IMG/VR virus record: IMGVR_UViG_3300025009_000114
Location: 1 to 59,414 of that record
DNA length: 59,414 bases
Strand: one strand, 5' to 3'
Source: a virus
Positions within the stretch are counted from its first letter, which is position 1. Every line of letters begins with the position of its first letter. The notes below the pieces were generated by a model. It saw nothing but the letters and a program-made list of their open reading frames with translations. It had not been told where the DNA came from and did no database searches. This document shows positions 47,038 through 55,841 of this stretch, one piece after another. The translations under genes and the position numbers were made by a program.

Positions 47038-48639
47038 TTATAGTTGCCTGCCACAAAGTTGAAAATCTGTTATGAGGTTTTGGACTGTATGTTGTCTTTT
47101 GTAAGCCTCACTAGTTCTTATAGTTACACTCATATTTGCAGCTAATCCGTTTATAGGATACTTGATCATATTAGTATTCTCAGATCCACTATATCTCATA
47201 GTTCCCCACACGCCCTCTCCGTATCTTGCACCAGCACCTGTGAGGTCTATTTGCATAATACCAGATCTCGGTATGTACCCTGATACGTAATCAAAAGAGA
47301 ATCTAATGTTCACCGTAAGATCACTAATAGATGCTATCTCAAATGTAACTTCTTTAAATCTCTTCCAGTTTCTAGGAGACTTGTAGTGATAGAAAGCTGT
47401 ACTCATAAGGGTATCAATAGCAACTCCATCAAAAGATGTCCCTATATCCATCTGATATACATAACCATCTGTAGATGTAAAGAAGATAACTATATCTCCA
47501 TTAGCATCTTCACCTTCTGTAACTGTTAGGACTGGCTTAATGAAATCTATTACTGTTACTCCTCGTAGTTTCTTATTGAGAAATGAGAAGTAAAGAGCAC
47601 CACCATTAGAGAAGTAAAGTCTATATTGGTTTAAACTACGAGACACAACAGAACAAGCGATAGATTGCTTGTTGTTCTGTAAGGTCTTCTGGACTCTCTG
47701 TGAGAGACTATTAGACTTGAAGTCACCAAATTCTTGTGCAGCTTCTAGACTAGTTACGCCCCTATCATCCATAAAAATAACAGTACCGAAGACCCTCTGA
47801 GCGGTGTTACTGTATGCGCCTGAAAAGTTTGAGTAAGACTCTACAACGAAATCTTCTGCTGAATATCCGTTTACAATTTTGATAGCTTCGTCGCAGAAGA
47901 CTATCAGAGTATTCCCAACACTAGCGATAAGATTAGTTATCTCTCTACCCATACCAAACTCACCGGCAGATGTAGTCCAATCTGCAGGATCACCAGCAGT
48001 AGAGTACTGTAAAGAACCTCCTACGTACGCCAACCAGAGTCTATCATTATGTGCTATCAGGTTAATTGGTTTGTCATCAGCACCCATACCTGCATTAGAA
48101 ATAACAGTAACTGTAGTCCCATCAAAAGCCCTGGTAGCGTTCTCTCCGTCTACCCAATACATAGAGAAATCATTAGGATCTCCAGTAAAGTTGTAATTAA
48201 AGAACTTATAGTTACCATCAGGTTCTAAAGGATCACCACTAGTGTCTATCTCATCCCAACCAGTTGCAGTGGCTACAAACATTGCTGCTGTAGCTCCTCC
48301 CTCTGCATTTCTAAATGCGTATACCTTACCTTCAAATATATGAACACCAAGCACATTACCAGAACCTGGAACTTCAGTAATTAGTTCTCTAGCTGCATCT
48401 TGATCTACATGATCGTCATCAGTAGCTCCGATAGAAGATGGTTTCTCTGTACCATCAAATCTCTCATATCCGGCTACTGAGATGTAACCACCCTGAGATC
48501 CCTCGACTAACTGATAGTTATAGCCAGCTATTAACTCTCCACCTTTCAATTCAATGGAACTTACGTTCTCATTGAGACCTCCGTCCATAATAACTGGCTC
48601 TGATCGGACAGAGGAGAACCTTAGTCTTCTATTCTTCAT
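47038..48639 (-). CDS. Tail nozzle/stabilisation protein (gp10 or gp12 role)
   Basis: 533 residues of repeated beta-blade sequence (SVGNTLIVFCDEAIKI, TVIFMDDRGVTSLE, IVIFFTSTDGYVYQMD). The pattern resembles the propeller-type head-completion/tail nozzle proteins of podoviruses (P22 gp10, T7 gp12). Next to the adaptor gene at 48639, as expected. Its stop overlaps the adaptor's region by one base. Confidence 0.7.
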   Translation of the reverse strand: MKNRRLRFSSVRSEPVIMDGGLNENVSSIELKGGELIAGYNYQLVEGSQGGYISVAGYERFDGTEKPSSIGATDDDHVDQDAARELITEVPGSGNVLGVHIFEGKVYAFRNAEGGATAAMFVATATGWDEIDTSGDPLEPDGNYKFFNYNFTGDPNDFSMYWVDGENATRAFDGTTVTVISNAGMGADDKPINLIAHNDRLWLAYVGGSLQYSTAGDPADWTTSAGEFGMGREITNLIASVGNTLIVFCDEAIKIVNGYSAEDFVVESYSNFSGAYSNTAQRVFGTVIFMDDRGVTSLEAAQEFGDFKSNSLSQRVQKTLQNNKQSIACSVVSRSLNQYRLYFSNGGALYFSFLNKKLRGVTVIDFIKPVLTVTEGEDANGDIVIFFTSTDGYVYQMDIGTSFDGVAIDTLMSTAFYHYKSPRNWKRFKEVTFEIASISDLTVNIRFSFDYVSGYIPRSGIMQIDLTGAGARYGEGVWGTMRYSGSENTNMIKYPINGLAANMSVTIRTSEAYKRQHTVQNLITDFQLCGRQL

Positions 48640-49310
48640 TAAGCTATACCAGTTATGATAATATCTTTCTTAGGTAAGTACCTACGCAACAAGGAACCAT
48701 ACAACTTAGCGTGGTCGTAGGAATACTTATCGTACAATTCAGGAGAGCTAATAGCAGCACAATACTTCGCTATAGCCTCATAGACTATCAGGAGATGAAA
48801 ATGTGATGGCATCTCAGGTACAGAACTGTCAGTAGTTAACGTCTGTGGTTTTTTCTGATAATCTAACGTGATAGTATAGATGCTATCAGGTCTATTAATA
48901 CAGATAGCATCGTCTTGTGGCCTGATAGTAAACTCACTTATTTTTTGATTAACCGAATCGTTTATGTGACGATAAGTGAAAGTATCATAGTCAACATAGT
49001 TATCTAAATACTTACTAGATGTGCCATCTGAGAAGTAGAAAGAACCTTTCTTCCACCTACCAAGCCTATGTGAAGATGTACCAAATATTGTAGAAGGCAG
49101 ATACGTAGTAGTTCCTACAACGGTATTGAATGAAACTCTATCTCTCAACCATACCCAATCTTCTCTAGCATTCTGAATGTCTGTATAAGCATCAGATACC
49201 ACATTAACTAGATCAACTTCAGCCCCCATAGCACCTGAAATAGAGGCTGGACCTGTACCTGACATTCCTACTCGGCTTCTAACAGCCCTTACAAGTTCTA
49301 TGAAGGTCAT
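48639..49310 (-). CDS. Head-tail adaptor protein (gp4/gp11-like)
   Basis: 223 residues, helical start MTFIELVRAVRSRVG ... VVSDAYTDIQNAREDWVWLR, then a beta domain and a helical end (HLLIVYEAIAKYCA). The WVWLR segment is typical of P22 gp4/T7 gp11-type adaptors that bind the portal. Position after the capsid gene agrees. Confidence 0.7.
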   Translation of the reverse strand: MTFIELVRAVRSRVGMSGTGPASISGAMGAEVDLVNVVSDAYTDIQNAREDWVWLRDRVSFNTVVGTTTYLPSTIFGTSSHRLGRWKKGSFYFSDGTSSKYLDNYVDYDTFTYRHINDSVNQKISEFTIRPQDDAICINRPDSIYTITLDYQKKPQTLTTDSSVPEMPSHFHLLIVYEAIAKYCAAISSPELYDKYSYDHAKLYGSLLRRYLPKKDIIITGIA

Positions 49311-49315
49311 CTATA

Positions 49316-49534
49316 TTACTCTTTCTTTGCTGATTTGGGTGCGTATTTAACTACAGGTCTTGAAGTATGAACCTCTGGTTTCTCTTCGTTCAGGTTGAGT
49401 TCTTCGAGCACTGATGGTTTCTCAGGTACAACTGTCTCCCATTCACCTGGCTCTTTACGCAACTTGATCTCTCCGATTACGTAGATACCACCATTCTTAA
49501 TGTTTCTTACAGTGAACATCTTTTCATTTCGCAT
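49316..49534 (-). CDS. Small basic/acidic hypothetical head protein
   Basis: 72 residues, MFTVRNIKNGGIYVIGEIKL near the start then a disordered Pro/Glu/Lys tail. AAAGGAAATAAAC lies about 9 bases before the ATG. Between capsid and adaptor genes, so possibly a head decoration or linker protein. Confidence 0.5.
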   Translation of the reverse strand: MRNEKMFTVRNIKNGGIYVIGEIKLRKEPGEWETVVPEKPSVLEELNLNEEKPEVHTSRPVVKYAPKSAKKE

Positions 49535-49560
49535 ACTTGTTTATTTCCTTTAGATATAAG

Positions 49561-49601
49561 AAAGGGTCTATCAGTTTCTGATAGAACCTAATAGACCCTT
49601 T
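49561..49601 (-). terminator. Hairpin downstream of the capsid gene
   Basis: AAAGGGTCTAT pairs with ATAGACCCTTT (11 pairs, plus inner CTATTAG/CTGATAG pairing), and a T-rich TTTCTTAT follows on the minus strand. It probably limits read-through after the highly expressed capsid gene. Confidence 0.6.
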
Positions 49602-49612
49602 AGTTTAAGTTA

Positions 49613-49653
49613 AAGTGCAAAGCACTGTTGAGCGAACGTTAGTGAGCGAATTA
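49613..49653. repeat. Post-stop CGCTCACTAACG...CTCAA plus hairpin, capsid copy
   Basis: On the minus strand the capsid TAA is followed directly by TTCGCTCACTAACGTTCGCTCAA and then the hairpin AGTGC-ttt-GCACT. The same block follows terL (55842-55882), with one base difference in the core. A shorter version follows the gene ending at 1788. Confidence 0.65.
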
Positions 49654-51712
49654 GCCAGCAATGATAACACTCTCTACAAGTGCTACTGGCTGAATTACTT
49701 CACGACCGTAGACCGAAAGTCCTCGCATATACTGACCGAAACTATCAGGAATCATTAAAGATTCGGTCTTGGTTAATTGCAGTGCGAAGGTAATAGCCTC
49801 TTTAGTTCCTGCAAGCGCATAAAACAACTCAGCAGTACCCTCAGTTGCATGATAGAGGTTATTAGTTTGAATGACCTTCATCCTGTCAATCATACCTACC
49901 ACTCCTGTTCGAAGAACACCAGTAGAATCCCCGGTAATATCAGCAGACTTAAGGTCACCTTTCTTCAGTCGAGCCACAGCCCAAGCTGGCAAAAGAACCC
50001 AACGATTCTCACTTGGGATATTTTGCTCATCAAGTACAACGTTCATATCAACAATAAGATCCGTTGCATTGTCAGAGGTAAGAGACACTGCATTAGATCC
50101 ATTAGAACCACCAGCAGCACCGAGTGCAATGTTAGACAGAACACCAGCGGTATTACCACGGTTGTTACTGTCAGCTTTGCCAACTACATAAGACAGTACA
50201 TCAGCATCAATAGCAATCTTCAGACGCTCACCAGCATCGGCAGCAAACTTATTCATCAGATCGAGATCAGTTTGAACTGCGTCAATGTCGTCGATTTTAA
50301 AAGACCAGCTCTTAGCTTCAGTGATGTTAAGGGTCTTGTTTGCTTTCTCAGGAACTTCGTAAGAAAGCGTACCACCGACAGTGTAATCGCTGATGGTGAT
50401 AGCAGGGATAGTACGGATAAGTACCTGATCTCCCTGACCTTTGCATAAATCTTAAAGATTTCGGACTATTACTTATCCTTTCGGATACTCTCTGTTTAGT
50501 CTCTGCTGCTTGCGTATATTATGTAATTCAAGTATATCTTGTATTAGTGAGTATTTCTTTTCGTGCATTATATAGGATCTTATTTTCTCCAGAAATGGCA
50601 CAGCAAATGAAGCGTCCCCATATCCAAGATTTCTTTCCCAATCGCACCAAGATCTTATAGAATAAATATTCCCCTTGAAGTCTCTTTTAAATAACTCTAA
50701 TAAATGCTTATCATCAGCACTCTGAGTAATTTTTAACCTCATTTCGTAGAAATCTTTATTCTCTCTTTTACTCAACTTTATACATCCATTTCCAGCTATA
50801 ACACCTGCAACATAAGACCAAGATAAGTGCTTTGGCATTTTTAACCATCTACTGTTTTTTCTTGAACACTGACAATAAGCCTTTAGTTCTTCGATAATAT
50901 TTTGTGAAATATCTTCAACATCTTTATGTTGATCTGATATCCATATCATATTATCAAGATGTGTAGCTTTTAATCTCATATGCTTTCCAATCCTGTTGAA
51001 AAGTATACGAGTTTCTTTGTCCCTCATAGTCCAAGTACAGGTAGAAGAGGTATTCTCACCGTCTTCTATTTTGTAGTACAAAGATCCAATATTATAAAAA
51101 TCTCTTAAGGATCTTATTACTTCAAAATCTTGATCGTTAGTTGCAGATTGTGTTAAACTTAATGTTACACTTACTCGTTGTTTTTCTGAAGTTCTAGTCT
51201 TGTAGAAGAATAGAGAAACACAACCATCAGTATCTACAAGACCTGCTAGATATTTGTTTAGTTGTTCTGAATGCACTCTGTTCTTTTTCAATTGACCGCT
51301 CAGAAGTTTATAAGCAAGTGTTGATGTGTTATACTTTGAAAAATACATAAGTAACTCCTGTGTTAATTTGGAGTCACACATTGCATCGAGTTTTACCTCG
51401 TTATTTAAGAGAGTTACGAGACCAAATTAGTTAATCTCGCCTTGATCAATGTGGACTATCATTTTATCTTTCGACTTTAGACCGTTTAGTCTCTGCGGGT
51501 GCTAAAAGCTTCCCTCGGATTTTACTCCGTTATTTAGGTCTAATTAAACTGATCATCAAGGTATTTTAATCAGTATTAGCGATCTCTCCAAATACAGTAG
51601 ACAGATAGAAGTTTTTTAACATCTTCGAGGACCATACAATAGGAGTAAATTTGCTAGTCCCATCAGATGCATAGTCTTTATATCCAGAGGTACGAGTTAC
51701 GCCATTAGCCAT
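49651..51712 (-). CDS. Major capsid protein, split by two group I introns
   Basis: Exons on the minus strand: 51712-51568 (145 nt), 51446-51434 (13 nt) and 50443-49651 (793 nt), joined 951 nt and 316 residues. AAGGAGAAGTAAAA precedes the ATG. The join reads GEIANTD-YQGEI-KGQGDQVLIRTIP, matching the NTDYEGEIK..GD segment typical of HK97-fold capsid proteins. Each intron is fixed by P1 and P10 pairing. Without splicing the frame stops right after NTD. The gene follows the scaffold and forms the shell. C-terminal region LKIAIDADVLSYV and GRE/VIQP agree with the family. Confidence 0.9.
50444..51433 (-). mobile_element. Group I intron 2 in the capsid gene, 990 nt
   Basis: P1: exon CGAGAT with intron GTCTCG (six pairs, U-G last). 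P10: intron TTTG with exon 3 CAAA, adjacent to the guide. P3: ACTCTC with GAGAGT. R GCAGAGACTAAAC (50506-50494), P8 TATCC-GAAA-GGATA, S AAGTAATAGTCC (50474-50463), P9 AAATC/GATTT, terminal G at 50444. The endonuclease gene sits in the P6 region and runs on into R, P3 and P8. P5 loop and R are nearly the same as in intron 1, so the two are related. Confidence 0.92.
50473..51348 (-). CDS. LAGLIDADG endonuclease in capsid intron 2
   Basis: 291 residues from the ATG at 51348 (CAGGAG 7 bases upstream; the frame is open to 51381). Motif 1 LNKYLAGLVDTDGCVS is canonical, while motif 2 SYVAGVIAGNGCIKL has Asn where the catalytic Asp is expected, so one active site may be lost (a nickase or maturase is possible). 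The last 15 codons overlap the ribozyme R, P3 and P8 segments. Confidence 0.85.
   Translation of the reverse strand: MYFSKYNTSTLAYKLLSGQLKKNRVHSEQLNKYLAGLVDTDGCVSLFFYKTRTSEKQRVSVTLSLTQSATNDQDFEVIRSLRDFYNIGSLYYKIEDGENTSSTCTWTMRDKETRILFNRIGKHMRLKATHLDNMIWISDQHKDVEDISQNIIEELKAYCQCSRKNSRWLKMPKHLSWSYVAGVIAGNGCIKLSKRENKDFYEMRLKITQSADDKHLLELFKRDFKGNIYSIRSWCDWERNLGYGDASFAVPFLEKIRSYIMHEKKYSLIQDILELHNIRKQQRLNREYPKG
51447..51567 (-). mobile_element. Group I intron 1 in the capsid gene, only 121 nt
   Basis: P1: exon CTGATT with intron GATCAG (U-G at the splice site). P10: intron CCTTGAT with exon 2 ATCAAGG, 7 perfect pairs, directly next to the P1 guide. P3: TTAGACC (51543-51537) with GGTCTAA (51483-51477). 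P5 CGGA/TCCG, P6 GGG/CCC, R GCAGAGACTAAAC, S ATGATAGTCC with P7 GACTA/TAGTC, a tiny P8 with GAAA loop, terminal G at 51447. No open frame. I recall group I introns as usually above about 200 nt, so this is unusually small. Confidence 0.85.
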
Positions 51713-51733
51713 TTTTACTTCTCCTTATAATTT

Positions 51734-52699
51734 TTATCCGACTATCCTTCCTTCCTGGAAGGCTTTATCGAATTTAGCTTCAATTAGGTTTGCTTCTTTT
51801 TCTTTTCCTCTATATTTACCCCTAGTAAGGTCGTTCATAAACTTATTGTACTCTTCGATAGTATAGGTTCTTTTAGTGTCCTTATCCATATCTACAGCAG
51901 TGCCTTTAGTCCCGACAGGAGTGACCTTCTTACTAAGGATGTCGTCCTTCTTAGGAGATCTCTGAGCCTTATAGTCCAAATAGAATCCAGCCAGTGCCTT
52001 TGCAGATCGTGATTGCACAGCAGACGAAAAGAGTTGCTTACGTGGTACTGAATCTACTTCATCTATTTCTTCAAGATAGTTGATAAACCCCGGATCTACA
52101 TCTATCTCTTGCCAATCATCCACCAGAGTGCTAAGTTTTACTTTAAGGTGGTTGAAAGATTCCTCTTCAACAGTCTCTTGTTCTTTCTTAAGCTGCTTAA
52201 TCTTCTCTTGCTTAAGTTGTCGAATCTCTTCTTTCAGTCCTTTCAGATCCTCAGATTCTTCTGATTGGGGTGCAACTTTCTTTACAGCTTTCTTGAAGAT
52301 ATTAATAGCGTCAGATCCAAGAAGATCTTCGTCTTCCTGGGTGAAGATATTATTAAAAGAATCTTCTTTCTTTTGTTTCGAGATCTGCTTCTTGATATCT
52401 ACCAGTTCAGAAAGAATTACTTCGTTCTTCTCTGTAAGAGACGCTAGATCTGATTTCAAAGCTGCATTGTCTTTACGAAGTTGAAAGATAGTGTTATCAG
52501 CAGTAGCCTTAAAGTTAGTGAACCTTTTCTTCCAGTCCTCCTGCGGAGGTTGTTCCTCTTGCTGCTTTACTTCTACAGCAATAGGCTCTGGAATTACTTC
52601 TTGTTCAACTACTTCATCCACTACTTGCTCTTCTTCAGCAGATCCAAAGAGTAATTTCTCAGCTTCTTGTTCTTCTTTTGCTAATTTCTCAAAGATCAT
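51734..52699 (-). CDS. Scaffolding protein
   Basis: 321 residues from the ATG at 52699 (GGAGGACATTA upstream; frame open to 52717). Very acidic N-terminus, then a long coiled coil (LRKDNAALKSDLASLTEKNE, LKGLKEEIRQLKQEKI) and a basic C-terminus (TRGKYRGKEKEANLIEAKFD). Location between portal and capsid is typical for the internal scaffold that is lost on maturation. Confidence 0.75.
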   Translation of the reverse strand: MIFEKLAKEEQEAEKLLFGSAEEEQVVDEVVEQEVIPEPIAVEVKQQEEQPPQEDWKKRFTNFKATADNTIFQLRKDNAALKSDLASLTEKNEVILSELVDIKKQISKQKKEDSFNNIFTQEDEDLLGSDAINIFKKAVKKVAPQSEESEDLKGLKEEIRQLKQEKIKQLKKEQETVEEESFNHLKVKLSTLVDDWQEIDVDPGFINYLEEIDEVDSVPRKQLFSSAVQSRSAKALAGFYLDYKAQRSPKKDDILSKKVTPVGTKGTAVDMDKDTKRTYTIEEYNKFMNDLTRGKYRGKEKEANLIEAKFDKAFQEGRIVG

Positions 52700-52730
52700 T
52701 AATGTCCTCCAGTGCAATAAGATATATGGT

Positions 52731-52768
52731 CCCTATTAGTTTCTCTTGGCCTTGAGGAACTAATAGGG
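52731..52768 (-). terminator. 11-bp CCCTATTAGTT hairpin
   Basis: CCCTATTAGTT pairs with AACTAATAGGG across 16 bases between the 63-residue gene and the scaffold gene. No T-run on the minus strand. It is built from the dispersed CTATTAG motif. Confidence 0.4.
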
Positions 52769-52814
52769 GATATTCTATTACAGGTTGTTGGGGTTTTGCT
52801 ATCTAAGGAATCTC

Positions 52815-53006
52815 TTAGGCTAGCAGGGTTAAAAGAGTGGAAAGCACTTTAGCTCTCCCTCTAAGTTCTTGAACTTTATCCATCGGAAAGGTGATCAGAC
52901 TATCTTTAGTAGTCTCCAGATCTTTCCTGATAAGTTCTTTTATAAAAGCCAGATCACCAGACTTTATTCGCTCTTTGTCTGGTGCTTTTAAGTTATCTAA
53001 AATCAT
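52815..53006 (-). CDS. Small helical head-module protein
   Basis: 63 residues, MILDNLKAPDKERIKSGDLAF ... GRAKVLSTLLTLLA, all helical and overlapping the portal stop by four bases. Small helical proteins at this place are common in podovirus head modules; function unknown. Confidence 0.55.
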   Translation of the reverse strand: MILDNLKAPDKERIKSGDLAFIKELIRKDLETTKDSLITFPMDKVQELRGRAKVLSTLLTLLA

Positions 53007-55309
53007 TGTAAGTTGTTCTCATCCTGTCCATTAGTTTGAACAGACAGAGCAATGTTTTTATTAGTATCTCTATCCTTCTGCGCTGCATCTATTTGAGCCT
53101 TAGAAAGTGTAGTAGTACTCTTAGACACTACCTCCTGTAGCTTCTGTTCTAACTCTTTCAGCTTCAGTTGCATCTTACCGAACTCTATCTCAGCTTTCTG
53201 TTGCAACTCTTTCTCTTTCAGAAGTGCATTGCGTTGTGAAGCCATCTCAGCTTGTTCTACTTGCATCTGTACTTGCTGTACACCAGCAGAAGTTTGAGCT
53301 TGTTTGTTCTGCTGCTCTGCTTGTACTTGCTGCTGCTGTTGGGCTTCTTGCTGTTTTAACTTACGCTTCAATTCAATACGAGAAGGTACGATATTAGTAC
53401 CTAGTCCAAGAGATGCTGCCATCTCTCTAAGTATCTCAGCAAGCCCCTCTACACCAACTATCTGGAGATAAGTCTGATTACCAAGGATCTGTAAGAACTC
53501 ATTACGCCTCATCTCCTGAGCACCTTTCATTGTAAGTGCCTGGGAGCCTTTAGCTATAACTTGAATATCACCAGAGAACTGAAGATCCTGATTGGTGATC
53601 ATATTCCAGTAGAATTGATATTCTACACGTGGCTTAATCAGACCATCGTCTATGTGCCTAATAGCGTCTTTAATACCCTTAGAGGCTGACTCAAGCAACA
53701 TAGACAAACCACTAGCAGTTGTAGCTGCACCACCACTTCTTTCATTTCCATAGGCATATCTCGGAATACTAGTCGCATCATCTGCTCTTAGTTCAAACTC
53801 TTTGTATACTGCCAGCAACTCCGAAGCATTGCTCGATGGTTGCCAGAATTGAACAGCCCTTCCACCAGCACCTGTAGGGTCTGTAGTTACCTGCCACATC
53901 TTGAAGGGGTAGATACTCTCAAGTTCTTCATCTGCTGCTAGACGATCTATATAGACCTCTATTTGAGGGCCAGCAGCAATACCCATGTTATTACTAAGTG
54001 CTCTGGCAGTTGCATTACATATACGCTGAATGTCTCTCATCAACTCTGGTAAGGAACGACCCCACCAGGAACCTGGGATATTCTGGAAGCAAGCCTTGTA
54101 GTATGGCCTGCGAAGAAGAGGGTCATCGTTGATCATGCACTTAATTACACGATCACCCACAAGGATAGCCTCTACTTCAAACTCTTTATTTGTATCTTCA
54201 CCGATCTCTGAATTAGGTACTCCCCAATCAGATAACAGACTATGTGGAGCTGAACCAAAGAAATGAATACCATGATAGACATCCCTATTAGCTGCATAGG
54301 TATCCCCTCTGTATTCCTCTATTGCTTTCTCTTCTTCGATCTCAGAGTCTAATAGGTCAGGTGAGTTACCTAATGGTGTATTATCAAGAAGCTCTCTGAT
54401 GTATTCTTCTGAGTATCCTTCTACACCTATTAGCCCATACAAGTCCTTACGAGATAATCTTATGTGCTCACAGAGATCACCCTCATCTATCTTGGTTGCT
54501 GATGGGGATGGGTAGATATCCAGTGGGGCTACTCGTCTGTTTAAGTAGCAGTACTCTTCAGACACTAAAGGTTTCCCCTTGTCCCAAGTCATTTTCTTCT
54601 TCTTGGTGATAATTGGACCCTTCATAATAGCTGCCTGGAAGACACAGAAGTCTTCTATAAACTCTGATAGGGCTTCTTCCCAATCACCTTCATCTAATTG
54701 GTCAGCTACGATATCTTCAAACTTCTTTACTTCAGTTTCTGCTAGCTTATAGATCTCATCGGCTATAGCTTCTTCTATATCTATCCTAAGTTGATTGAGT
54801 TCTTGTACACCAGCAGCAGCACCCTCTAAGGAGCCATCACCACTCTCTTTTAACTCAGAGGCCATCTGCTCTATTCGTTGTCTAATAGTGCTAGATACTT
54901 CTTCTGGAAGGTCAGGAACTGTAGTTGGCGAAAAGGACCAAGCCTTTTCTTTAGCTGACATAAGAATATCTCTTATCCAAGACATTGCAGCCCTACATTT
55001 CGTAGGTGTCAGGTTCATATAGATCTGAGAGCCACCAGTTGCCTTGATCTTACTAAGATCTTCAGGGTCATATCGACCATTGTAGGCTCTTAGTGATTGA
55101 AGTAGCTTCTCTTCTATACCTGATGTCTGTCTAGCGTCTTTGTTTCTCTGAAACACGCTCATAATATGAGAAGTTAAAGAAGATTGGAGCCTTTCATGGT
55201 CTATTTCTTTCTCTAATTCCTCTCGTTCTTTGAGGAATGCATCTTCCATTGCCATAACTTCACTGGCAGATGCTATTAGCACTCCTGGTTTGTCATTAAC
55301 TGTATCCAC
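53003..55309 (-). CDS. Portal protein
   Basis: 768 residues. TPTKCRAAMSWIRDILMSA, RRVAPLDIYPSPSATKI, GSWWGRSLPELMRDIQRICNATARALSNNM and the C-terminal Gln-rich coiled coil are features of long podovirus portals. A dodecamer of this protein forms the DNA gate and binds terminase. The preceding lysozyme gene lies 38 bases upstream. Length is above the T7 portal (536) and closer to P22-like portals. Confidence 0.85.
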   Translation of the reverse strand: MDTVNDKPGVLIASASEVMAMEDAFLKEREELEKEIDHERLQSSLTSHIMSVFQRNKDARQTSGIEEKLLQSLRAYNGRYDPEDLSKIKATGGSQIYMNLTPTKCRAAMSWIRDILMSAKEKAWSFSPTTVPDLPEEVSSTIRQRIEQMASELKESGDGSLEGAAAGVQELNQLRIDIEEAIADEIYKLAETEVKKFEDIVADQLDEGDWEEALSEFIEDFCVFQAAIMKGPIITKKKKMTWDKGKPLVSEEYCYLNRRVAPLDIYPSPSATKIDEGDLCEHIRLSRKDLYGLIGVEGYSEEYIRELLDNTPLGNSPDLLDSEIEEEKAIEEYRGDTYAANRDVYHGIHFFGSAPHSLLSDWGVPNSEIGEDTNKEFEVEAILVGDRVIKCMINDDPLLRRPYYKACFQNIPGSWWGRSLPELMRDIQRICNATARALSNNMGIAAGPQIEVYIDRLAADEELESIYPFKMWQVTTDPTGAGGRAVQFWQPSSNASELLAVYKEFELRADDATSIPRYAYGNERSGGAATTASGLSMLLESASKGIKDAIRHIDDGLIKPRVEYQFYWNMITNQDLQFSGDIQVIAKGSQALTMKGAQEMRRNEFLQILGNQTYLQIVGVEGLAEILREMAASLGLGTNIVPSRIELKRKLKQQEAQQQQQVQAEQQNKQAQTSAGVQQVQMQVEQAEMASQRNALLKEKELQQKAEIEFGKMQLKLKELEQKLQEVVSKSTTTLSKAQIDAAQKDRDTNKNIALSVQTNGQDENNLQ

Positions 55310-55346
55310 CTCGATTCACTCCTTCGGAGTTCAAAAGCCTATCGGC

Positions 55347-55820
55347 TTATACGTTATAGTTTAGTAACTTCCTCTCTAACCTTCGGCTTCTTAAGTGTGG
55401 TTCATCTCTATTAGAGTTCCAAAGAACAAAATCTCTATGCCACTTAGAGTCGATTAGTTCCCTAGCAGCTTCTTTTATCCTGCCTTTTGACATATATAAG
55501 ATAAACTTCTTGAACTTCTGTAGCCTAGTTAGTCCTAAGTTGAATACTAATTCTATTAGCACCTCTTTCTCTGTGTCTGTAGGCTTATAAGGCCACTCAA
55601 AAATTAACCAATCAGTATCTTGAGTTGCAATAGAGAGGTCATTAGCTAGTTGCTTAGTCCAGTACTCTCTCTTTTCCTTCTTAGACCACTTAGGGTTGAA
55701 GAAAGACCAGTCTTTAGGCAGCATCATGTGACCATAACCACCTGTCCAGATACCTTTAGTATCCTTATAGGGGTCTGATCGGTATCCTTCAGAAGCTATT
55801 ATGTCGTCTATTAGACTCAT
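55347..55820 (-). CDS. GH24 lysozyme (endolysin)
   Basis: 157 residues from ATG 55820 (ATAGGTGCTAAAG upstream; a GTG at 55829 is also possible). IIASEGYRSDPYKDTKGIWTGGYGH has the E...D/T and GYGH pattern of T4-type muramidases, and QKFKKFILYMSKGRI follows the family's later region. No signal sequence, so a holin is needed for release. Its place between terL and portal is unusual for a lysis gene; it might also serve as a virion enzyme. Confidence 0.85.
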   Translation of the reverse strand: MSLIDDIIASEGYRSDPYKDTKGIWTGGYGHMMLPKDWSFFNPKWSKKEKREYWTKQLANDLSIATQDTDWLIFEWPYKPTDTEKEVLIELVFNLGLTRLQKFKKFILYMSKGRIKEAARELIDSKWHRDFVLWNSNRDEPHLRSRRLERKLLNYNV

Positions 55821-55841
55821 CTTTAGCACCTATATCGGTAT

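Noticed and set aside
50444-51567. A single 1.1-kb intron in the capsid gene
   Set aside because: Direct joining from 51568 to 50443 puts the frame out of phase and loses the YQGEI residues. Two R/S cores and two P1/P10 guide sets are present, so two introns fit better.
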